Notes under the pieces: generated by a model
The model's database searches: none
Seen by the model: only the letters and a program-made list of their open reading frames with translations
Told to the model about the DNA's origin: nothing
Source of the DNA: an uncultured Poribacteria bacterium
GTDB taxonomy: Bacteria; Poribacteria; WGA-4E; WGA-3G
Reading direction: 5' to 3'
Assembly (NCBI GenBank): GCA_951813545.1
Contig: OX638352.1
Span: forward strand, 3,178,835-3,242,834
Length of the DNA: 64,000 nucleotides
Shown here: one piece after another, positions 1-7,921 of the stretch
Layout of the letters: every line of letters starts with the position of its first letter
Numbering within the stretch: position 1 is the stretch's first letter
Translations under genes and position numbers: made by a program

Positions 1-58
1 TGTAGATGCCTTTAGCCGAGTAATCGCGGTATTTCAAGCCGGGCAACGCGTGAAATGA
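1..58 (+). CDS. 3' end of an upstream gene (partial)
   Basis: An open frame enters from the left edge and ends at the TGA at 56-58, encoding about 18 residues that finish ...FQAGQRVK. Its stop overlaps the ATG at 55 in an ATGA arrangement typical of translationally coupled genes, so the Nudix gene was probably the downstream member of an operon. The fragment is too short to identify. Confidence 0.45.
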   Translation, partial: VDAFSRVIAVFQAGQRVK

Positions 59-489
59 ACCACAATATGCAGTCAAACATTGACCCTACTATCATTCAGC
101 AGTTGTTGACTGACGCTGAAAAAGATGGCGTGCAAAAATTGGTTGTGGGTGCGGTTATCTGTAAAAATCATAAGTTCTTGCTTCTGGAGCGAGTGCCATC
201 TGACTCCATGGGTGGACTTGTTGAACTTCCGAGCGGCACCGTGGATACAGGGGAGGACTTACTCACTGCACTCGCCCGGGAAGTCCAGGAAGAGACAGGA
301 CTTCTCGTAACATCAGTCCTTGAATATCTCGGATCCTTTGATTATAGATCCAGTTCCGACAAAAGAACGAGGCAGTTCAACTTTCTGGTTGAGGTCAAGG
401 AGGGTGAAATCAAACTTAGTCCTACTGAACACCAAGCATACTATTTTGTTGAGCTTTCCGGTGCGGCGTTCACGGGCATTCAGGCGTGA
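55..489 (+). pseudogene. Nudix hydrolase, 5' part, interrupted by an IS605-type element
   Basis: The 144-residue frame carries a full Nudix box at about residues 61-83: G, five residues, E, seven residues, then REVQEETGL. Nudix enzymes hydrolyse nucleoside diphosphates linked to another moiety; the substrate cannot be read from the sequence. The frame is normal up to YYFVELS near residue 133 and then runs into DNA resembling the left end of an IS200/IS605 element, ending at a stop at 487-489. The missing C-terminus is recognisable on the other side of the element at about 1951-2008 (LNISDETKEVLSIAAQR then TAA). The gene is therefore split. The truncated product keeps the catalytic box, so residual activity cannot be excluded. 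Confidence 0.8.
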
Positions 490-547
490 AGCCCCCTGCT
501 TTAGCTGTGGGAGGAAAGCCTGCTAACCCATTGTGTCAAAAAAAAAC

Positions 548-576
548 TTGACCATTACGAAAGAATGTAGTATAAT
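548..576 (+). promoter_or_regulatory. Sigma70-type promoter for tnpB
   Basis: TTGACC at 548-553 and TATAAT at 571-576 are separated by exactly 17 bp, close to the bacterial housekeeping consensus. It lies about 100 bp upstream of the tnpB start inside the element. Confidence 0.6.
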
Positions 577-590
577 AATCACATCAGGTT

Positions 591-631
591 GGCAAGCATA
601 CAACGCGTAGTTTCTCAACTACGTGCTTGCC
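591..631 (+). other. Stem-loop in the tnpB leader
   Basis: GGCAAGCA (591-598) pairs with TGCTTGCC (624-631), and inside it CGTAGTT (606-612) pairs with AACTACG (617-623) around a TCTC loop, leaving a one-sided bulge at 599-605. It sits between the promoter and the tnpB start and could limit translation of the gene. Confidence 0.55.
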
Positions 632-672
632 TCCCACGTTGTAGGGGATAAATGCCTGATACCTGATATACC

Positions 673-1935
673 ATGCATTTAACATTTAGATACCGTGTGT
701 ATCCGACGCAAACGCAGGCAACCACATTATTAGCGTGGTTTTCCCACTTGTGTGAACTCCAGAACGCTGCGCGTAACAATCGCAAGTTCGCCCATGAGAC
801 AGAAGGGCGTTTCGTCACGCGCAATGAGCAAGAGAAACTTTTGAAGGTTGCGCGTGAGAAATATGACGATTTCCGTGAAGTGCCTCAGGATTTCCAAGTT
901 TCTATCCTCAAGCGCGTTGAGAAAGCCTTTGATGCGTTCCGTAGGCGTTGTAAAGCAGGTGCGGCGAAAAAAGGGTATCCTCGCTTCAAAAAGCGTGTCC
1001 GTTCTCTAACGTGGTGCTTGCGAAAGCACAAACGCAAAACAAGTGAAGGTGTCCGCCAAAATCCGATAATAGCAACCGATTTTAGGCACAATCGCTTAAA
1101 AGTGCCAAAGTTAGGCGAAGTCAAAATCTACATGCACCGCCCCTTACAAGGCGACCCGAAAGAAGTTACGATCATCAAGAAAGCCTCGGGGTGGTATGCC
1201 CATATCTCCTGTGAGATACCCGATACACCGAAAGTTGAACCGACTGCCGCTGTTGCAGTTGACGTTGGCACGACACACTACCTGACGACCTCTGAAGGCG
1301 AAAAAGAGGACAACCCGCGCTGGTATCGTCAAGCAGAAGGTTTGCTCCGAAAACACGCTAAAGACCTTTCTCGTAAGAAAAAAGGCAGCAACCGTAGAAA
1401 GAAACAACAACACAAACTCGCTTTACACCATGAACGGACGACAAACAAACGCAAAGACTTTATCGGTAAACTCGTTTACAAACTCTACCACCATCAGAAA
1501 AACAATGTATTAGTGGCAGAAGATTTACGCGTATCTAACATGGTAAAGAACCAACACCTCAGCAAGAGCATTTCCGATGCGTCTTGGGCAATCTTCTTTG
1601 AGTGGTGTGCGAGCATAGCCGAAAGAGACGGCTTGCACTTCCACCAAGTTGATCCCAAAAACACTTCGCAAACTTGCTCTGCTTGTGCTGAGAAATCGCA
1701 AAAGAAACTCTCTCTTGCGATACGAACCTTTAATTGTCAGTCTTGTGGCACTTCGTTAGACAGAGACCACAACGCTGCTATAAACATACTTCTTCGGGCA
1801 GCTGCGGCCCTTCGTGGAGAGCGGTGGGTTGCCACCCTCTATGAAGCGAGAAACAAGAACGAAGCACAAGACGAAGGCTTGCTGAACGCAACACAACTTT
1901 TGTTGTTTGACGCCATCACAAGCCCAAGTCTTTAG
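673..1935 (+). CDS. tnpB: RNA-guided endonuclease TnpB / IS605 OrfB family protein
   Basis: A 420-residue protein of typical TnpB length. The N-terminus (MHLTFRYRVYPTQTQ) is the usual OrfB start. The split RuvC nuclease is complete: Asp197 in AVDVGTTHYL, Glu283 in VAEDLRVSNM, and the DRDHNAAINIL motif at 363-373. A zinc ribbon lies between the last two (Cys335, Cys338, Cys355, Cys358). The last 45 residues are poorly conserved in the family, and the DNA coding for them usually also encodes the omegaRNA. Known TnpB proteins are omegaRNA-guided DNA nucleases that help the element persist. All catalytic positions are intact, so activity is plausible. Confidence 0.92.
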   Translation: MHLTFRYRVYPTQTQATTLLAWFSHLCELQNAARNNRKFAHETEGRFVTRNEQEKLLKVAREKYDDFREVPQDFQVSILKRVEKAFDAFRRRCKAGAAKKGYPRFKKRVRSLTWCLRKHKRKTSEGVRQNPIIATDFRHNRLKVPKLGEVKIYMHRPLQGDPKEVTIIKKASGWYAHISCEIPDTPKVEPTAAVAVDVGTTHYLTTSEGEKEDNPRWYRQAEGLLRKHAKDLSRKKKGSNRRKKQQHKLALHHERTTNKRKDFIGKLVYKLYHHQKNNVLVAEDLRVSNMVKNQHLSKSISDASWAIFFEWCASIAERDGLHFHQVDPKNTSQTCSACAEKSQKKLSLAIRTFNCQSCGTSLDRDHNAAINILLRAAAALRGERWVATLYEARNKNEAQDEGLLNATQLLLFDAITSPSL

Positions 1936-1955
1936 GCTTGGGTAGTTGACAACGC
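1850..1955 (+). ncRNA. Probable omegaRNA (reRNA) region overlapping the tnpB 3' end
   Basis: In studied IS605-type elements the guide RNA scaffold covers the 3' end of tnpB and the right end, with the guide read from the flank. Here the right end has a stem (CAAGCC / GGCTTG, about 1918-1939) followed by GGGTAGTTGAC. The guide would then begin near 1955, inside the Nudix 3' remnant. This is placed by analogy, and the limits are approximate. Confidence 0.4.
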
Positions 1956-2008
1956 TTAACATCTCAGACGAGACCAAAGAGGTTCTCAGCATTGCGGCAC
2001 AACGATAA
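1951..2008 (+). pseudogene. Nudix hydrolase, 3' remnant
   Basis: Directly after the IS right end the sequence encodes TLNISDETKEVLSIAAQR and a TAA at 2006-2008. This reads as the missing C-terminal helix of the Nudix protein whose 5' part ends near 460. It has no start codon of its own. Confidence 0.7.
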
Positions 2009-2026
2009 CGTAAGCACTTGGTCAGA

Positions 2027-2779
2027 TCAAAACTCATAGATGTCCGCACGCCGTTTCGCCACCTTATGTTGGACAAGTTTCTGGAGGTTCTCCGGCATTC
2101 GTGCGAAGGTCTCTGGAAAAACGGGCTGGTGTCCACCCTCGCGCATCAGATTCCACCAAGCGGGGTAGTAAGCGATGTTCAACGCCATCCGATGCTGGTC
2201 GTCGGTTGTGTTTTCGCCCTGTCCGTGCCATGTACCGCCGTGCCACAATAGCACAGAACCCTGCCGTCCGCAGACAGGCACCGGATGACTTTCGGCAATA
2301 TCGGATTGCGAGGGTCTACGCCGTGCGCGATGGCTAAACGGTACGACGAGCGTCGCGCCGTTCTCAACGGTAAAATCCGTTATCATCCAGATTGAATTAA
2401 TCATCCACGGCGTTTCGGGAAGGTGCGCTGGCAGATCATGCGTTGAATCGGAATGTATACCACCTTGCGGCGCACGTGGTTTGACCCATTTCGTGCAAGC
2501 CTCACCCAATCGTGCGCTGTCGCCGAGAAAATGGCGGACAACCTGTAGCACCTGTGGGTGTGCGATGCACTTCCAACACATCTCATCGAGGTTGACCACA
2601 CCGAAAAGGGTTTGATACAGTTCAGCATCTGGATCCTGAAAAGTCTGTCGATTCGTTGGGTCTTGGTGGAGTTGGAAGTATTTCTCCGCCATTGCATCTG
2701 CCTGTGCTGTGGGTATCGCGTCTTCAATTAAGCAGTAGCCGAATGTTTCGAGATGCTCTATTGCGTCTTGTTGTGCCAT
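2027..2779 (-). CDS. Phytanoyl-CoA dioxygenase (PhyH) family protein
   Basis: A 250-residue Fe(II)/2-oxoglutarate-dependent oxygenase-like protein, normal length for the family. The N-terminal stretch with FGYCLIEDAIP is the usual PhyH opening. An HxD pair is visible in GIHSDSTHD and a distal His in WHGGTWHGQGE, which would complete the iron triad. A downstream Arg in HRMALNIAYYP fits the 2-oxoglutarate site. Members of this family are numerous in Poribacteria and Planctomycetes, and their substrates are mostly unknown. The gene stands alone, divergent from the methyltransferase at 2920 and convergent with the IS-split Nudix gene. Confidence 0.88.
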   Translation of the reverse strand: MAQQDAIEHLETFGYCLIEDAIPTAQADAMAEKYFQLHQDPTNRQTFQDPDAELYQTLFGVVNLDEMCWKCIAHPQVLQVVRHFLGDSARLGEACTKWVKPRAPQGGIHSDSTHDLPAHLPETPWMINSIWMITDFTVENGATLVVPFSHRARRRPSQSDIAESHPVPVCGRQGSVLLWHGGTWHGQGENTTDDQHRMALNIAYYPAWWNLMREGGHQPVFPETFARMPENLQKLVQHKVAKRRADIYEF

Positions 2780-2919
2780 TTATGGAACTCCTACCCTTTT
2801 CGGAGAATCTTTCGGTATCAGTACGTCCTTATTCTGTCTAACTGAAGTAACCAATCAATGCGAGGGTTGTCCTGAAAAGCGTGCTGACTATTTTACCACG
2901 CTTTATCATGTGAGAACAA

Positions 2920-3840
2920 GTGGAAAAATTACGAATTTTCAAAACTATAGTAGGATTTAAAGTGTTGAATAGGTTTCTAAGGATCCTTGTCCTCACTGAA
3001 ATTAGCCACCGGATACCGACGACAGAGATAAAATCAATGCAGGAAAAAAATGAAGTCGAAATTGGCGAATGGAATCGTCTTGTGAAAGATGCTTATAACT
3101 CACTGGAGTTTCTGGTCACGATGCATTACCTTCGGAAACACCTGCCTGAGACAGGTAAGGTTTTAGATGTAGGTGGGGGACCGGGGCGTTATACGCTCGA
3201 ACTTTGTCGGGCAGGTTACGATGTCGTTCTTTTAGATATTGACCCAACGTACACGGCTTTTGCTGAAGAAAAAATCAAGTTAGAACCAAAATCCGTTTCG
3301 AGTCGATTGGTCGCATCGGTTGTTGGAGATGTCCGAGACCTTTCACGCTTTGATACGAATGACTTTGACGCTGTGCTATGCCTCGGCGGTCCGCTAACAC
3401 ATATCAGTGATGAAACCGAGCGAATCCAAGCAACCTCTGAATTAGTTCGGGTTGCTAAACCGGGGGCGATCGTCTGCATTAGTGTTATGGGTTACCTTGC
3501 AATGCTGCGGACCGTTCTCAGTCGTGCGAGTGAAGAACTGATAATACCCCAATACTGGGAGCTAATAAAGGAAGGAAAAGAAAATAACCTCGTTCAAGAT
3601 AGGCTATGGCATTTTTTTCGGGCTTCTGAACTTCGGCAACTCGCTGAATCGTGTGGCTTGACGACACTGGAAATGGTGGGCTGTGAGGGGCTTTCAACGG
3701 AATTATCCGAAGCGACCAACACGGTGGCGGAAGATCCAACAAAGTGGGAACGTTGGGTGGAATTAGTCTTAGGAACGGCGACGGAACCAGCCGTAGTGGA
3801 CATGGCTGCACATATCTTATACATTGGTCGGGTCGGCTAA
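2920..3840 (+). CDS. Class I SAM-dependent methyltransferase
   Basis: The longest frame is 306 residues. Motif I of the Rossmann-fold methyltransferases is clear in VLDVGGGPGRYTLEL, followed by the acidic end of strand 2 (VVLLDIDPTY) and motif FDAVLCLGGPLTHI. The first about 39 residues are hydrophobic and basic and are not typical, so a start at the ATG at 3037 (MQEKNEVE) would give a more usual 267-residue protein; neither start has a strong ribosome-binding site. The substrate is not evident. The gene is convergent with a second methyltransferase (3855-4535). Confidence 0.8.
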   Translation: MEKLRIFKTIVGFKVLNRFLRILVLTEISHRIPTTEIKSMQEKNEVEIGEWNRLVKDAYNSLEFLVTMHYLRKHLPETGKVLDVGGGPGRYTLELCRAGYDVVLLDIDPTYTAFAEEKIKLEPKSVSSRLVASVVGDVRDLSRFDTNDFDAVLCLGGPLTHISDETERIQATSELVRVAKPGAIVCISVMGYLAMLRTVLSRASEELIIPQYWELIKEGKENNLVQDRLWHFFRASELRQLAESCGLTTLEMVGCEGLSTELSEATNTVAEDPTKWERWVELVLGTATEPAVVDMAAHILYIGRVG

Positions 3841-3854
3841 AATTTATCCAACCC

Positions 3855-4535
3855 TCACCTCTTTTTATTGCCGAACACTAACATAAATCTGTTTTCTTCT
3901 ATTTCTTCTACCTGTCCTAAAGGAAGATGCTGCCCAATAATGTGTTTCGCAAAGGCAACCGTCCAAAAGTACGATGGAGACGCGTACACACCTTTTTCAG
4001 GAATTGCCCTGCTTCCTGCTATCAAACCGGTCTGTACATCATATCGCTCTGGAAGGGCTTCCTCTCCCGCCCTTTTGACCAATTCATCGTACATAATTAC
4101 AACGAAAATACCGTTATCCGATAGAATCTGTTTAAGCTGAACTGACAAATTTTCCAGTGTCTGATATGATAAGTAAACATTATTTTGCGGGAGTAGCGCG
4201 AGATCGAAAGAATTCTCCTTGTAAGGTAGAGCAGCCATATCCCCGATATTAAATTGACATCGACTCTTTCTTCTGTGTGCCACCTTTTTGGCGTAGAGAA
4301 GTGGAATCTCTGCGAAGTCAATACCAGTGGCTATCGCTCCCATGTCTTCCATAGCAAAGGTAAACCGTCCTGCATTGCAGCCTAGGTCTAAGGCGCGCAT
4401 GCCGGGTCTAATAAGCTTAGGCAAGTGGTCTTCATACCTGTCAACGGCAAATTGTGATCTCGGATCATCAGGATCGGTTGTCGGGTGAACACCCGCCGCA
4501 TTGTAATGTTTTTGAGTCGCATCAGATATGTCCAT
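3855..4535 (-). CDS. Class I SAM-dependent methyltransferase
   Basis: A 226-residue protein with the SAM-binding motif ALDLGCNAGRFTFAM and a following motif FDLALLPQNNVYLSY. I chose the ATG at 4535 (MDISDATQKHYN) because GAAGGA lies 8-9 bases upstream; an in-frame ATG ten codons earlier (4565) has no such site. The opening DATQKHYN resembles methyltransferases that act on small molecules. The substrate is unknown. Confidence 0.82.
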   Translation of the reverse strand: MDISDATQKHYNAAGVHPTTDPDDPRSQFAVDRYEDHLPKLIRPGMRALDLGCNAGRFTFAMEDMGAIATGIDFAEIPLLYAKKVAHRRKSRCQFNIGDMAALPYKENSFDLALLPQNNVYLSYQTLENLSVQLKQILSDNGIFVVIMYDELVKRAGEEALPERYDVQTGLIAGSRAIPEKGVYASPSYFWTVAFAKHIIGQHLPLGQVEEIEENRFMLVFGNKKR

Positions 4536-4668
4536 ATATTTTTTTCCTTCAGATATGGCTTGCATTGTACGGTGCTATAGTGTAAATTAGCCGCATGGGA
4601 TATACCAAACATTTTGCCATAATTCATCAGGTTAGACAAGGGAAAATTGTTGTAGAAGGAGTCCGCAA

Positions 4669-5730
4669 ATGTTGTCAACCGAAAACATGGGTGGTGTTGT
4701 CGTCACCCCAAGCCAATTGAGTGATATGCAAGCGGATAATTATATTCTCCATGCTCGTGAGGGTGTGCTGAACAAGGTGGAAGTAGAGAAAACACGTATG
4801 CCCTTGGATCCGCAAGCGCATTACCAAGGATTGAATCTCGCTTTGGGTCCGGATGGGACTATCTATGCTGTGCAGCACACGATCATCTCCAAGTCCACAG
4901 ATGGCGGTAGGACCTGGGAACACCTCAATAGGGACCCTTCCGCGTTCGGATTTAGTGGGTGGTTGTTGCAAGCCAACGGACACGGACAGCTGATTAACGT
5001 GAGTCAACGCGGTGAAGAACAACCAACTACTGTTTGGGTGTCTGACGATGAGGGTGAGACGTGGGAGCAGACGAGCGAAATAGATGTTGCACCGTTTCAG
5101 AAGACCGTCGCTGGCGCAAGTCTGACCCGACTCAACGATGGCACACTTCTCCTCCCGATCAAAAGACGCGATGATCCGTTTGACGAAGGCACAAATCCCA
5201 CTTACGTCTTCGTTTCCGATGATGGATACACTTTCTCAAACCGCTTCTTCATGTCAGATTACGGCAATGAAGTCAACATCGCAGAACTTTCTCCAGAGCA
5301 GCTGCTCGGTGTCATTCGTTATCAACCGGGACCGCCGGATCAACCCCACACGAACAAAACTGTCTTCCTCGCAGACTCAACGGACAACGGCGCGACATGG
5401 ACGAATCTGCGCCAATTGACGAGTGTGCATGGGCAGTGCCACGGTGCTGGCGTTGGACTTTCTAACAATCGCGCCGTTGTGGCGTACGATCACCGTTATC
5501 CAAGAGAACTGGGCAGTGGTCGTGCGATGGTAAGCGATAACAACGGCAAAAATTGGTCCGATGAAGTCTACTATCTGTGTCACGGACACGTCGCTGGCTT
5601 CCCACGACACATTAGCTTGGACGGCGAAGAGATATTGACCTTCATCGGTTCCTGCTACGGCGATGTGAGTAAATGGGAAAACGCCACAGGAAACTCGCAC
5701 TTCTGCCTCATCCGGTGGCGACCGGTTTAG
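4669..5730 (+). CDS. Sialidase-like (BNR/Asp-box) protein
   Basis: A 353-residue protein with at least four Asp-box motifs (SxDxGxTW type): SKSTDGGRTWEHL, VSDDEGETWEQT, STDNGATWTNL and VSDNNGKNWSDE. These mark a six-bladed sialidase/neuraminidase-type propeller. No signal peptide is seen, so it is probably cytoplasmic. GAAGGAG eight bases before the ATG supports the start. The next gene begins 11 bp downstream and is an enolase-superfamily sugar-acid dehydratase-like enzyme, so the pair probably forms a carbohydrate-use operon. Whether it is a true exo-sialidase cannot be read from the Asp boxes alone. Confidence 0.82.
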   Translation: MLSTENMGGVVVTPSQLSDMQADNYILHAREGVLNKVEVEKTRMPLDPQAHYQGLNLALGPDGTIYAVQHTIISKSTDGGRTWEHLNRDPSAFGFSGWLLQANGHGQLINVSQRGEEQPTTVWVSDDEGETWEQTSEIDVAPFQKTVAGASLTRLNDGTLLLPIKRRDDPFDEGTNPTYVFVSDDGYTFSNRFFMSDYGNEVNIAELSPEQLLGVIRYQPGPPDQPHTNKTVFLADSTDNGATWTNLRQLTSVHGQCHGAGVGLSNNRAVVAYDHRYPRELGSGRAMVSDNNGKNWSDEVYYLCHGHVAGFPRHISLDGEEILTFIGSCYGDVSKWENATGNSHFCLIRWRPV

Positions 5731-5740
5731 GATAGCAACT

Positions 5741-6865
5741 ATGAAGATTACTGGATTTGAGACGATACCGATTCAAGGGCGCGCAATGGTGCTGAAAATG
5801 TTCACCGACGAAGGAATAATCGGTTACGGTGAACCCATGAACTACGAGCATTGGCGCGTTGTTGCCCAAGCCGTGGACGATATGGCGGAATACCTCGTGG
5901 GCAAAGATCCACTACAGATTGAAGACCATTGGCAGGCGATGTATCGGTCAAGTTATAGTCGGAGCATGCCGGTGCTGATTGGGGCACTGAGTGGCATTGA
6001 GATGGCAATGTGGGATGTATTCGGCAAAGTTGTCGGGATGCCAGTGTGGAAACTATTAGGCGGTTCGGTCCGAAAGCGGATCCGTGTCTATACCGGTATA
6101 GGCGGCACTACACCCGAGGCGTGCGCGGAGAGTGCCAGAAAAGCAGTTGAGACTGGATTTTGTGCAGTGAAAATGGGTGCTTCACCGCAGCCTGTGCGAT
6201 TCGTGGATACGCCGAAGGTAATTGACGTGATGGTGGCGCGAGTCGCTGCAGTACGCGAAACAGTGGGTAACGAGGTAGATATTGCGGTCGATTTGCACCG
6301 GCGGTTAAGCCCGACAATGGCGGTAATTCTCGTGAAGGAATTAGAACCCTTTCGGCTCCTGTTTGCTGAAGAACCGTGCCATCCAGAAAATAACGAACCA
6401 CTACTGATGTTGTCCCAGTCCACAACGGTTCCAATCGCAACCGGTGAACGACATTTGACACGCTGGGGTTTCCGAGAGATAATTGAACGTGAGATGTGCG
6501 CGATTTTGCAACCGGATATCCGGCACTGTGGAGGGATATTGGAACTGAAAAAGATTTCAGCAATGGCAGAAGTTCACAATATGGCAGTCGCGCCGCACAA
6601 CGCTGCCGGTCCTATTGGGGTCGCCGCATCCGTACACGTGATGGCAACGGTGCCGAATTTGCTGATATGTGAAGGTGGACACCGACGCGGAGAAGGGCTA
6701 TTTTCGACCCCTTTGGTATTCAAAGATGGGTTTATTGAATTACCGACAATACCCGGACTCGGTGTGGATGTGGATGACGGAGCTATTGAGGCGATTCGAG
6801 ATGAGACGTTTCGGTTGCGTGGAATGTTTTGGCACTCAGACGATGGAGCTTTCGCGGATTTCTAG
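5741..6865 (+). CDS. Mandelate racemase / muconate lactonizing enzyme family (galactonate dehydratase-like)
   Basis: A 374-residue enolase-superfamily protein. Metal ligands are visible at Asp184 (in VDLHRRLSP), Glu210 (FAEEP) and Glu236 (TGERHLTRW). His186 follows the first ligand in a D-x-H arrangement, and a later His lies in APHNAAGP. This pattern resembles D-galactonate dehydratase rather than mandelate racemase, which uses a KxK motif. It probably dehydrates an acid sugar. It starts 11 bp after the sialidase-like gene and is likely co-transcribed with it. Confidence 0.88.
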   Translation: MKITGFETIPIQGRAMVLKMFTDEGIIGYGEPMNYEHWRVVAQAVDDMAEYLVGKDPLQIEDHWQAMYRSSYSRSMPVLIGALSGIEMAMWDVFGKVVGMPVWKLLGGSVRKRIRVYTGIGGTTPEACAESARKAVETGFCAVKMGASPQPVRFVDTPKVIDVMVARVAAVRETVGNEVDIAVDLHRRLSPTMAVILVKELEPFRLLFAEEPCHPENNEPLLMLSQSTTVPIATGERHLTRWGFREIIEREMCAILQPDIRHCGGILELKKISAMAEVHNMAVAPHNAAGPIGVAASVHVMATVPNLLICEGGHRRGEGLFSTPLVFKDGFIELPTIPGLGVDVDDGAIEAIRDETFRLRGMFWHSDDGAFADF

Positions 6866-6876
6866 CCGCGCGCTTT

Positions 6877-7179
6877 CTAAGAGCGACCCTTCACATTGTT
6901 ATCTCGATCAGTCGGACGTGTAGAGAGATTCGTTTTCGGTGGAATATCCCATGAGATGTACCCGCAGCGCGGGCAACGCAATTCGAGTTCGACGAGATTT
7001 CTAATTTTGCCTGTTTTTTCGGGTTTCCGTCGGGTTTGACATTGTGGACACCGAACGGTGCGGAATTCATCAGCATCGCTTCTGCCAAAGTGGGAGCCAA
7101 TCTTAAAGAGGATAAGCAGCAACAAAATGATGAAAACACATACAAAACTAAAGATGAGAAAAGGCATTTTTAAACTCAC
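6877..7179 (-). CDS. Small membrane protein with a zinc ribbon
   Basis: 100 residues from a GTG start (96 from the ATG at 7167). One N-terminal transmembrane helix (about residues 5-25, rich in F, I, L) is followed by a zinc-ribbon-like region with CPQC near 44-47 and CPRC near 69-72. The tail is polar. No family is recognised. The frame is convergent with the enolase-superfamily gene, whose stop is 12 bp away. The membrane-plus-ribbon layout makes it a credible gene. Confidence 0.6.
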   Translation of the reverse strand: MSLKMPFLIFSFVCVFIILLLLILFKIGSHFGRSDADEFRTVRCPQCQTRRKPEKTGKIRNLVELELRCPRCGYISWDIPPKTNLSTRPTDRDNNVKGRS

Positions 7180-7339
7180 GCCAAGCGTAAAGCAGTGTTA
7201 TCAGTCTAACAACGAGTTTGGTACAAGTTTCGCATTGCGCCTCCCTTTCCAGGAACGGGTGGGGACCCCTGTTGCAATGCTGCTTGCATTCTGGAAAAAT
7301 TAAACTCGCTTCAAGCGTGAGAATGACTCGTACAACTCG

Positions 7340-7906
7340 TTAGTTCAACAGTATTAGCGGTTTCACCGAGTGCTTACGATAGGTGGCTTCTGTAACGGTA
7401 TCAGCAAAGAAGGGCGCAAAAAACACATCGGCGGTGTCCAAAAACGTTGGCAAGTTAAGTCCCATATAGTTTCCTGAAGCATCGTCACATTCAACCACAA
7501 CTTGTCGTAATTTATCTCGTCCGGCAGTGGAAAGAGAGCGCAGAGGACGCAGCATCCGCATGTGATACTTAATCAAGGATGCTGATACTTGAATTAACCC
7601 CTGAAGGAAAAGGCGATATGTATCTTCCGCTTGGTGCCACAATCCCTCCCATGCCTCGTGTGCCTCCCACCAATAGGCAAAATTGTATAAATCTACACCG
7701 TAGAGGTAATCCTCATTTTGCTGCCAGCATTCTGGCGACAGAGGTTCAGCATCGTGTCCTTCTTCCACTCCATAACTGTGCCCCTTCGGGTCGCGAATCG
7801 GATGTGGCGTAACACCCGGTATATGGCGATACGGTGGAAACGGTTTTTGTGGACAATACCGCTGCCAATTTAGATCAAAAGGTTCAGGCTGCTTAGGAGT
7901 GTCCAT
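7340..7906 (-). CDS. DUF309 domain-containing protein
   Basis: 188 residues. The second half has the DUF309 signature of a helical protein with conserved His, Glu and Trp: FAYWWEAHEAWEGLW, followed by YRLFLQGLIQVSASLIKYH. The function of DUF309 is unknown. The first 60 residues are Pro-rich and contain many His residues. The gene ends up 15 bp upstream of the convergently read end of no other gene and directly follows ugd (stop 7922) on the same strand, so the two may be co-transcribed. Confidence 0.8.
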   Translation of the reverse strand: MDTPKQPEPFDLNWQRYCPQKPFPPYRHIPGVTPHPIRDPKGHSYGVEEGHDAEPLSPECWQQNEDYLYGVDLYNFAYWWEAHEAWEGLWHQAEDTYRLFLQGLIQVSASLIKYHMRMLRPLRSLSTAGRDKLRQVVVECDDASGNYMGLNLPTFLDTADVFFAPFFADTVTEATYRKHSVKPLILLN

Positions 7907-7921
7907 ACTGCCACCACGATC

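Larger units (their letters stand above)
460..1955 (+). mobile_element. IS200/IS605-superfamily element carrying only tnpB (IS1341-like)
   Basis: The element is bounded by the point where the Nudix frame is lost (about 455-465) and the point where it resumes (about 1950-1955), so the ends are approximate. There is a GC-rich subterminal hairpin near 488-520 and another near 1918-1945 (CAAGCC pairing with GGCTTG). No inverted terminal repeats or target duplications are visible, as expected for this superfamily. There is no tnpA (Y1 transposase), so mobility would depend on a TnpA encoded elsewhere. Confidence 0.75.
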
